Assembly (NCBI GenBank): GCA_026003255.1
Contig: BPGX01000012.1
Location: forward strand, 1-44,363
Direction: 5' to 3'
Origin: Bacteroidia bacterium
Lineage (GTDB): Bacteria; Bacteroidota; Bacteroidia; B-17B0; Aurantibacillaceae
DNA length: 44,363 nucleotides
Shown in pieces: positions 19,422-27,275 of the stretch. The notes below the pieces were generated by a model. The model was not told where the DNA came from. It saw only the letters and a program-made list of their open reading frames with translations, and made no database searches. A program made the translations under genes and the position numbers. How positions within the stretch are numbered: the first letter of the stretch is position 1; each line of letters begins with the position of its first letter.

Positions 19422-22070
19422 ATGAAAAAAACTGTTTTTATCCTTTTAATCATTCATTATTTAATTTGTAATGCTCAACAGAACTGTACCAACAATACCT
19501 CTACTGACCCATTATTTCCTTCTCCTAATATTAATAATTTCAAAAAAAATACCTTTGATTGGACTAGTAGAAGTACTCTCCCAAATAATACAATACCATA
19601 TGCTATCTTTAATTATTATACAGGATGGCAAATAGGAACAATACCGAATCCTTTCTGGTCACCATCAACGCATATGCATTTAATTGCCGCAGGTTCTAAT
19701 AGCGATAATAAACCAGAAGATGGTTGGGAATTGATTAAACAAGATTTTGGTTACTTTTATGATAATAACCAATGGAATGGGGGAATAATGGGATATGGTT
19801 TACCTAATGATCCCCGACAATATCCTTCAAATGTTACATATATTATGTTGTATAACAAATATACTTCTACTTTGAGATTATTATTTAAGCTTATGGCTGA
19901 TAATGCAAATATAAATACAGATAAAATATTAGTAAAGTTTCATTTAATACACAACAATAATAATCCTAATTACATTAATATGCAACTAAATGGTATTTTC
20001 AATAGTTATAATATTGTACAATATGCTTTAGATCAAAAAACACGAGTATCTGAGATTAGTATTCCAACAACCATTATTAGTCCAAACATAGCAGATTTTT
20101 CATATTGTGATATTGATCTTCAATATGACCCATGTATTTGTTTTTTTGAATCTTCTTTATACATTACTTTTCATACCATAAGTACAGGTTATATTGAAAT
20201 GAACGGAACACTTGCTGGAGTTTCTGGCGTTCCAATTTTAGATATAAATAATAACTATATTAAAGGTATGACTTTAAATAGTGATAATTTTGTAACATCT
20301 ATTTTTCAGGACCCTAATAATACACCAGAATCTGTTATGCAACATTATCTTAATTTTTTAGCATATCATGCCGACATTGCTAATAATAACAATAATGATA
20401 ATGAGTTTATTGATTACAAAAATTTCATTAATATGGTAAATGGTTTCTTACAAATAGTTGATTTTTTAGATCCATCTGCTGCTCCCATAGTGGAAACTGT
20501 CTCAAAGGTTTTGGGAAAAACAGCTGATTTTTTAGATTATTTTAGTGTTAAAACAGATAAAAATTTAAATAATAACAATCCTTATTCTCAAGTTAATTTA
20601 ATAACAGCAAGAATGAAATTAAATGGAACTTTAACATATAATATCCCTATACCAGCACAGGAAATATATGTTCAAGTACCTGGTTCATTAAATTCGAATT
20701 CTGCTCCTGAATATGGGGGTGCCAATTTTGGTACCCCGCCAAGCTATAGTATGTATAACGAAATACCAGGATTATTTGCATTACTTAAAACACCAACACT
20801 AGAATGTTATAGAGATATAAATTTTTTTGACATATACAATCCCAATCCAAATTCACAATCTAATTGGACCACTTTTTCATACAGAGGTATAGGAGATATC
20901 CAATACTCGCTAAATCCAATAATTAATCAAACAAAATCAAAAATATATATTAGGTACGAAATAGATGGAATGCCTATTGAGCCAGATGTAAGCGGTCCGG
21001 GATATATGGCATATTCTAATTCACATGTAGATGGAGGTTGGTATAGTTATTATAATGACTATGGTGACGTTGTCCCATTATGTTTTTCGCCAAGCAATTA
21101 TGGTAATATAAGGTATAAATACAATAGAATAGTAACCCCTTATTATCCAATAAGCTGTAATTCTAAAATCTCAGTAAGTGAAAGATATTGGGTTAATCAG
21201 CAAGATAAACCAGATTGTTTCTTTATTCCTTTATATGCAAATAGAAATGTCACTATGGTTGTTTTGCTTGATTTATACTTTAACCCAGATAATTACGGAA
21301 AAGAACATCATGTTATTAAAATTCAAAAATACCATTGTGATGTAATCTGTTCTAATAATAATTTTAATTTTTATGATCCAAATAGCACATTAACTTATGC
21401 TACTCACCCATTGGATTTAATTATTACAAATACTAATTATTCAAATTCACAAGAGATTTTTGCTTTTAATAATATTAAGATAAAAGGTAATCAAACTGGT
21501 AATAATACTAATATTAAATTCCACGCAGGTAATGAAATTTCCATTGAAGATGAAAGCGATTTTTTAGGAGGGTATGAGTTTGATTTAAATATTCAGGGAC
21601 TTCCCGACTTCTTCAATGTTTGTAATGAACCAGTCAGTAATTCTGTATATAATGGTAATTTATTTGATTATTGTAAGAATCAGAATTTATACGCGGGGAA
21701 TCAAGGATATCAAGCTAATCAAGCAAGCAGTAAACTGTTAGCAAATAATGAAACAAAAACACATAAAACAAACGATGGCCATTTAAGTACCAATCAACGA
21801 AACAATATATTATTTAATGGTATTGGTAGTATGCTGATTATTGGCCCCAATCCCACTTCCTCCTCCATCTCCATCCAAACCCTTGATAACAGCCGTATTC
21901 AAAGCATCCGCATCAAAGACCTCACCGGTAAAATTTTGTTGCAGGAAAATTTTTCCACTGCTTCCAATACTATAACCCTTGATATATCCACACTTTCCAA
22001 TGGCTTGTATCTGTGCGAAGTTCATACAGAGCATTCGGTTGTTACGGAAAAGATTGTGGTGCAGAAATAG
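19422..22070 (+). CDS. Large T9SS-secreted cargo protein A, function unknown
   Basis: 882 residues with signal peptide MKKTVFILLIIHYLICNAQ. The body is N/Y-rich beta structure with no recognised enzyme motif. Near the C-terminus is a short module KFHAGNEISIEDESDFLGGY, seen in related form in four other cargos of this window, followed by a type A T9SS sorting domain (NPTSSSISIQTLDNS, KDLTGKILLQE, LSNGLYLCEV, EKIVVQK). T9SS domains direct export across the outer membrane and attachment or release. The sorting-domain DNA (about 21845-22070) is richer in G/C than the body and closely matches 35219-35443. Last gene of cassette A. Confidence 0.8.
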   Translation: MKKTVFILLIIHYLICNAQQNCTNNTSTDPLFPSPNINNFKKNTFDWTSRSTLPNNTIPYAIFNYYTGWQIGTIPNPFWSPSTHMHLIAAGSNSDNKPEDGWELIKQDFGYFYDNNQWNGGIMGYGLPNDPRQYPSNVTYIMLYNKYTSTLRLLFKLMADNANINTDKILVKFHLIHNNNNPNYINMQLNGIFNSYNIVQYALDQKTRVSEISIPTTIISPNIADFSYCDIDLQYDPCICFFESSLYITFHTISTGYIEMNGTLAGVSGVPILDINNNYIKGMTLNSDNFVTSIFQDPNNTPESVMQHYLNFLAYHADIANNNNNDNEFIDYKNFINMVNGFLQIVDFLDPSAAPIVETVSKVLGKTADFLDYFSVKTDKNLNNNNPYSQVNLITARMKLNGTLTYNIPIPAQEIYVQVPGSLNSNSAPEYGGANFGTPPSYSMYNEIPGLFALLKTPTLECYRDINFFDIYNPNPNSQSNWTTFSYRGIGDIQYSLNPIINQTKSKIYIRYEIDGMPIEPDVSGPGYMAYSNSHVDGGWYSYYNDYGDVVPLCFSPSNYGNIRYKYNRIVTPYYPISCNSKISVSERYWVNQQDKPDCFFIPLYANRNVTMVVLLDLYFNPDNYGKEHHVIKIQKYHCDVICSNNNFNFYDPNSTLTYATHPLDLIITNTNYSNSQEIFAFNNIKIKGNQTGNNTNIKFHAGNEISIEDESDFLGGYEFDLNIQGLPDFFNVCNEPVSNSVYNGNLFDYCKNQNLYAGNQGYQANQASSKLLANNETKTHKTNDGHLSTNQRNNILFNGIGSMLIIGPNPTSSSISIQTLDNSRIQSIRIKDLTGKILLQENFSTASNTITLDISTLSNGLYLCEVHTEHSVVTEKIVVQK

Positions 22071-22108
22071 GAACAGAACGACTTCCTGAGAGATTGAAAA
22101 AATATTTG

Positions 22109-22116
22109 TAAATTTG
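22109..22116 (+). promoter_or_regulatory. -7 promoter box TAAATTTG before fibre stub B
   Basis: Matches TAnnTTTG, 23 bases before ATG 22139. A clear -33 box at the usual distance is not seen. Confidence 0.5.
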
Positions 22117-22138
22117 TAGTGAAAATAATTGTTTTCAA

Positions 22139-22606
22139 ATGGTGTGCGATAGAAAGTATAAGAAGGACAGAAGTCGGTTATCTCAAAGCACGGGCGTGAG
22201 TGGGAATTATTTTTTGTATTTACGGGATGATGGGAAGGTGGGGATAGGGACAAGTAATTTCACTTGTCAGGATCCGAATGTGCGGTTGGCGGTGAATGGA
22301 TATATTAAAGCAAAAGAAGTAATTGTGGAAATCAGCAACTGGTGTGATAATCGTCTGTATCCTGATTTCAAAAGAATGAACTGGAAGGAAAAAGAGAACT
22401 ATATTTTGCAAAACCATCATTTGCCGGAAATGGAAAGCGAAAAAGAGATAAAAGAGAAGGGACTATACACACAACATGTATTAAAAGGAATAGTAGCCAA
22501 TTTAGAAGACCATACTATGGAGATTATTGAATTGTATAAAATGGTGGAACAATTGAAAAAAGAAAACGAAGCATTACGAAGAAAATTAGAAGAAATAAAA
22601 AAATGA
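22139..22606 (+). CDS. Fibre stub B: one VGIGT unit plus coiled-coil tail, no signal peptide
   Basis: 155 residues. It begins without any hydrophobic segment (MVCDRKYKKDRSRL), then reads YLRDDGKVGIGTSNF, VRLAVNGYIKAKEV, ISNWCDNRLYPDFKRM, HHLPEMESEKEI and a C-terminal coiled coil (KMVEQLKKENEALRRKLEEI). It equals the last quarter of a full fibre: the part from GIGTS on is closely similar to the end of fibre E (36958-37318). It has its own promoter-like box. It may be a truncated fibre, a donor for recombination, or a cytoplasmic form; the lack of an export signal argues against a surface role as it stands. Confidence 0.65.
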   Translation: MVCDRKYKKDRSRLSQSTGVSGNYFLYLRDDGKVGIGTSNFTCQDPNVRLAVNGYIKAKEVIVEISNWCDNRLYPDFKRMNWKEKENYILQNHHLPEMESEKEIKEKGLYTQHVLKGIVANLEDHTMEIIELYKMVEQLKKENEALRRKLEEIKK

Positions 22607-22612
22607 AAGAAT

Positions 22613-23550
22613 ATGAAAACGTATGGATATATTGCAGGAATGCTGATGGTTTGCCGGTTGATAATAGCCCAGCCCACTCTGGATTGGGCGCCAGTAGGAG
22701 CAAAGTGGTATTATGATCTTGATGTTGCTGGGGGGGAATAGCTACATTGTGTATAAAGTTGAGAAAGATACCTTGTTTCAAGGAGTATGGTGTAAAAAAA
22801 TTGTTATGGATGCAACATCTATGCCATCAGATGGAATGCAGTCTATTATTTCATATAATTTTTTAGGGTATAATGGATATGCTCCAAATAGTCCGATTCC
22901 TTCATCTATGACGCTTACCTTCCGAAGAAATGACACGGTTTATTTTTATCATCACTCTTGCGGAAGTTTCGTTCCTGTTGCTAACTTAAATTCTGATACA
23001 GGACATGTTTGGAATATTATGGGGATCCGATACGATGAAAATTTTCCAGTATGTCCCCCTTATATTTCATTTAAGATCACGCAGGTAGATACCATGTATT
23101 GGGGAAGCTATCAGCTAAAACAATTTATAGCGCAACCATTGTGCTGTAATCCACCAATACATTTACCAAGAAAGTTTACTGAAGGAATCGGATGGGATGG
23201 CGCAGGGTTATTACCGGTATGGTATTCTAATATTATAGACGGTATTTATTTGGGAAATTTAAGATGTTATTATCATCCAAATTTGGGATGGAAACATTTT
23301 GTTGCCTATCCTTGTGATACAGTGTCAGGGATTAAAACACATAATAATACTCGAAGATAAATCCACTATCTTTCATTACAATCATCAATTATTTTTTACT
23401 CTTTCACAAGATATGTATCCTATTAGTGTAAAAATAATTAATTGTACAGGACAATGTATATATGAAGCAACTACTTATAATGAACCTGCATTGCTAATGG
23501 ATAAAATAATTAAGAATAATCAAATTTTATTTGTCACTTGTAATAACTAA
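22613..23550 (+). pseudogene. Secreted protein with T9SS-like end, frameshifted at a poly-G tract and near its C-terminus
   Basis: ATG 22613 gives a signal peptide (MKTYGYIAGMLMVCRLIIAQ) and PTLDWAPVGAKWYYDLDV. The frame then breaks at seven G (22730-22736); with six it would continue GGNSYIVYKVEKDTLFQGVW. A second shift near 23330 leads into ISVKIINCTGQCIYEATTY, a divergent T9SS sorting domain. The full product would be about 310 residues. No catalytic motif is recognised. Its first 60 bases are almost repeated at 37325 in front of a different continuation, showing that cargo heads are swapped. The gene follows stub B with a 6-base gap. Confidence 0.6.
22730..22736 (+). repeat. Poly-G tract of 7 inside a secreted-protein gene
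   Basis: The tract is the exact site where the reading frame of the 22613 gene breaks; six G would restore it. It may be a second switching tract or a base-calling error. Confidence 0.6.
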
Positions 23551-23582
23551 AAATGGTAGTTATTTGTGGAAAAAAATATATT

Positions 23583-25578
23583 ATGAAGATTAATTTATCG
23601 CAAAGTAAAATACTAATATTGTTGTATTCTTTTTTATATTTGATTGTTTACAGTCAAAATTCAACTGATTGTGTAATCATGAATGATAGTTTAACATTTC
23701 CATCTAATATGCATTTCAAATCCTTTATTATATGTAATCTTAATCCTAGTAGTAATCCCACCTATTTAAACAAATATCTAAAGGCAGAAACATATATTCC
23801 AATCCTAATCAAAAGCGAAAAATAGTAAGGTAAATTTTAATATCTTTCAAAAATCCGATGGAAGTGGCAATCTTACACAAGATAGTATTCCAGAAATTGT
23901 ACAGGTATTCAATTGGGTAAGGAGTTTTTATTTGTCCAATCCTCCTAATTCTGATCCCCCTTCCGGGTAACAGTGAACGATCTTGCCCGATAAGCGAATT
24001 GATTTAGAATTAGGTGGGATTTACTTTTATCAGGATGATAATTTGTATTTCGCCAATTGTTCTAACTTTAGTTCCTTATTAAATAAAATAAAACAAACAG
24101 ATTCTACAAGATTGAATGCATTAAATATTTGTATTACAAATGGATATTGGTTTGGCTGCAAGAGGTTGTATAAATAATATTCCGTGTGGCCAGAATGCAG
24201 ATACTTATGTTGTACAACGATGATACAAAATTTCATAATTTGATGTTCTTATTAACATTTACATTACAGGTGATCCGTAACCAAGTGGACGGGCGCTCAA
24301 AATATCGCCCATGAAATAGGTCACGCTTTGGTTTAAGACATACTTATTGTGATGGTGGCGGAGCAAGTGGTTTCCCATTTGCACCACCTCCGATTTTGAT
24401 TATCTTTACGATGTATTTGGTTTGCCTCCTAATTCTACCTGTCCTCATATTGTAGCATGGTCGCCTTCTGCGTATGCTTCACCCAACGATAAAATAACCA
24501 ATAATTTGATGGGAGGTAATATGGATATGGGCTATCTTTCACCCAAACAAATCGGACAATGTCATCGCTCACTTTATATTCTTACGACTGGTAAATATGC
24601 TAAATGCACTTATGACCTAATTATCCATGGATAATCAACTGTAATGAGACGTGGGATTTTAGTTTCAGGAGTTTCGAGGATATTTGGGTGCAAGCACACT
24701 CTCAATTAAATATCCAGTGCAGTGCAATTAACTGATAGTGCGAAACTTATTATTGATAATGGTGCCGTGGTTAAGTATCTTCAAATGGTCAAATAGAAAA
24801 TAGATGCGGATGTAATGGTAATACTTATGAAATATCTGGTCAGATGAATGTTCAGGGAATCTTTAATATTCCCGCTAATACAACAATAAATATTTACTCA
24901 ACAGGTGTTTTATCACTGATACATTATGCATTAATCCAGGTGTAGATATTTAATATTTTAATGGTGGAAAGTGTATATAAAAGGGATAGATTACACCAAT
25001 CAATTGCAGCAATATAGCAACAACTATAATGTTCTTGTAACGATGCCGATAGTAATAGGAAATGTATATGCATATAATCAGATTGAAACTTATGGAAATG
25101 TTCATGCAGGAGGTTCTGTTTTTAAGGCAGGCAGAAAAATTATATTAAAAGACGGTTTTAAAGGTAGTAATGGTTTTGTTGCCAAAATTGATACCATGAT
25201 AAATAATTGTCAAGAGACACCATGTAGTAATAATTTCAGTAATAGAATAATGCATTATTCTCAAAGCCGTAATAAATACAGTGTCAATTATATCAATGAA
25301 TATAAAATATATTCACACCATTTTTCTTTAATAGGAAACAAATTACATATTTCCCCCAACCCCGCCTCTTCTTCCATTAATATTCAAACTACCGATAACA
25401 GCCGTATTCAAGCAATATTCCTCAAAGACCTTACAGGCAAGGTGCTGTTGCAACAAAATTTTTCTCCTCCTTCCACTACTGCAAGCCTTGATGTATCCGC
25501 ACTTTCCAATGGTTTGTATTTGGCGGAATACATACGGATGTTTCTGTTGCAACAGAGAAAATTATTGTGCAGAGGTGA
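23583..25578 (+). pseudogene. T9SS-secreted zinc metalloprotease (metzincin, M43-like), heavily frameshifted
   Basis: ATG 23583 starts a signal peptide (LLYSFLYLIVYSQ). Following frames across about ten breaks gives NIAHEIGHALGLRHTYCDGG near 24305-24360, a zinc-binding HExxHxxGLxH motif (it needs one extra G at about 24330). NNLMGGNMDMGYLSPKQIGQ near 24500-24560 supplies the Met-turn. Together these mark a metzincin of the pappalysin (M43) type. The end has the module KAGRKIILKDGFKGSNGF and a sorting domain (SPNPASSSINIQTTDNS, KDLTGKVLLQQ). The final residues are recovered only after a shift near 25530. Expected size is about 660 residues; it would be an exported protease of cassette B. Confidence 0.7.
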
Positions 25579-25581
25579 GAT

Positions 25582-25612
25582 TTTGCAGATTGAAATATTT
25601 TTTGTAAATTTG
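25582..25612 (+). promoter_or_regulatory. Promoter of cassette C: TTTG, 19 bases, TAAATTTG
   Basis: TTTG at 25582-25585 and TAAATTTG at 25605-25612 are spaced by 19 bases, an excellent match to the Bacteroidota -33/-7 promoter. It lies 17 bases before ATG 25630. Confidence 0.7.
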
Positions 25613-25629
25613 AGGATTGAAATAATGCC

Positions 25630-26064
25630 ATGAGAGCAAATGTGTTCAATGAAGATGTGTTGTTTTTGTTTTTTCAAGATACCGAGAAGTGTAAGAATTA
25701 TTTGAGGGATGACGGGAAGGTGGGGATAGGTTGTAGCAATCCGCAGTATAAATTGGAAGTAGATGGCACGATACGGGCAAAAGAAGTGCGGGTGAAGATA
25801 CAGGGTTGTGATTTTGTGTTGGACAAAGCGTATGCATTAATGCCGTTAAATGAGCGGAAACAAAAAGTATTAAAAGAAAAACATCTGCCGAACATACCGA
25901 ATGCCGAAGGAGAAAAAGAGATGAATAGTGGTGAGTTGATAAGAGGTTTGTGGCAGAATGTAGAAGAGCATGAATTGTATTTGTATGAGTTGTATGAAAA
26001 GATACAGCAATTGGAAAGAGAGAATATGATATTGAAACAAAAAATAGAAGAGATGAAAAAATGA
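25630..26064 (+). CDS. Fibre stub C: one VGIG unit plus coiled-coil tail
   Basis: 144 residues without signal peptide. After a short leader it reads YLRDDGKVGIGCSNPQYKL, EVDGTIRAKEVRVKI, CDFVLDKAYALMPLNER, KHLPNIPNAEGEKEM and a coiled-coil end (IQQLERENMILKQKIEEM). It corresponds to the last part of the full fibres, with its own tail type. Stub B has the same YLRDDGKVGIG join, so the truncation point is conserved and probably not random decay. The stop overlaps the start of the Kelch gene (ATGA at 26061), implying translational coupling. Confidence 0.7.
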   Translation: MRANVFNEDVLFLFFQDTEKCKNYLRDDGKVGIGCSNPQYKLEVDGTIRAKEVRVKIQGCDFVLDKAYALMPLNERKQKVLKEKHLPNIPNAEGEKEMNSGELIRGLWQNVEEHELYLYELYEKIQQLERENMILKQKIEEMKK

Positions 26065-27275
26065 AGGGTATGAAAGCAAAAGTTGTAAATAAGTATTTAT
26101 ACTTGTTAATAGGAATAATATTTAATTCACGTATTTATGCACAAGACCAATGGCAGGTTATTTATCAGTGTTTTTTGAGGCAAGAACAGTTAGCAGGAAT
26201 ACTCAATAATAAAATTTATACCGGATTTGGAAGAATTCTGCCCGGTGTTTTATTCAACGATTGGTATGAAGTAGATGTTACAACTAATAATTGTTTGTAT
26301 AAAAATAACAACCTGCCTACAGCTTATCCGTATTATGGAGGTGTATCTGTTACATTTAGTAATGTTATTTACATAGGTTTAGGTATTGATAATTTTGGTC
26401 AAATGCTAAGCGATTGGTGGATGTATAATACTTCTACTAATCAATGGATACAAAAGCAATCTTTCTCCGGCACAAAACGAATGGATGCTACAGGAAACAA
26501 AAGATTAAAAACAATACTCTTAAAAGATACTATTTATTTGGTTGGGGGTATAGATAGCAATGGAATTTTTAGAAAAGATATTTGGAAATATTTTCCCGGC
26601 ACAGATATGTGGGACTACGAAACTGACTATCCGGATAGTACTTTATTGACGGCATTTGCATATAAAAACTCAATCTATTTAATGGATGCGTCCTTGAATT
26701 TATGGAAATATGAGAATAAGCAATGGTCATTCATACCGGCATCCATAAGTAATTTATGTTTGACAAGCAGAGATAATATTTTGATTGGCAATAGGGTTTA
26801 CTTTATCAATTGCAATTGTCAAATGATAGAATATAACATAGACACACAGGCATGGACATTAAAAAGCAATTATCCCGGAAATAGTTGTATAAACAATCCT
26901 ATCTTGTCAGGTAATAATTCAGGATATATATTACCCGGAGAAGGATATACAGCACCAAATAATTCAACTCAATACAATGATATATGGATTTACTTTCCGG
27001 ATACACTTACTTATGTGAAGCAACAAGAAATTCATTCAAAATGTATTATTTATCCTAATCCCTGTGGTGATGATTTGTTTTTGAATACCAGTTTAGAGAA
27101 TATAGATAATGTAATTGTTTCAGATATAATAGGTAATCAAATAACTTGCGATGTTCAAAAATTAAAAGATAATATGTATAAGGTGGATGTTCGTTCGTTA
27201 GTAACCGGTGTGTATTTTTTATTTCTCAAAGAGAAAGATAATACCATCTTTAAAACTAAAATCATTAAAAGATGA
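26061..27275 (+). CDS. Kelch-like beta-propeller protein with T9SS sorting domain
   Basis: 404 residues with signal peptide (YLYLLIGIIFNSRIYAQ). Repeats of the form W-x-[IV]-Y...L..K-I-Y-x-G-x-G...W.Y.....W (ILNNKIYTGFGRI, NVIYIGLGIDNFGQ, WWMYNTSTNQWIQ, DTIYLVGGIDSNGIFRKDIW) are Kelch blades. The end, CIIYPNPCGDDLFL...VSDIIGNQITCD...GVYFLFL, is a divergent T9SS sorting domain. Kelch propellers bind protein or carbohydrate, so a surface adhesin or binding subunit is likely. It overlaps fibre stub C by 4 bases upstream and the 998-residue protein by 4 bases downstream. Confidence 0.75.
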   Translation: MKGMKAKVVNKYLYLLIGIIFNSRIYAQDQWQVIYQCFLRQEQLAGILNNKIYTGFGRILPGVLFNDWYEVDVTTNNCLYKNNNLPTAYPYYGGVSVTFSNVIYIGLGIDNFGQMLSDWWMYNTSTNQWIQKQSFSGTKRMDATGNKRLKTILLKDTIYLVGGIDSNGIFRKDIWKYFPGTDMWDYETDYPDSTLLTAFAYKNSIYLMDASLNLWKYENKQWSFIPASISNLCLTSRDNILIGNRVYFINCNCQMIEYNIDTQAWTLKSNYPGNSCINNPILSGNNSGYILPGEGYTAPNNSTQYNDIWIYFPDTLTYVKQQEIHSKCIIYPNPCGDDLFLNTSLENIDNVIVSDIIGNQITCDVQKLKDNMYKVDVRSLVTGVYFLFLKEKDNTIFKTKIIKR

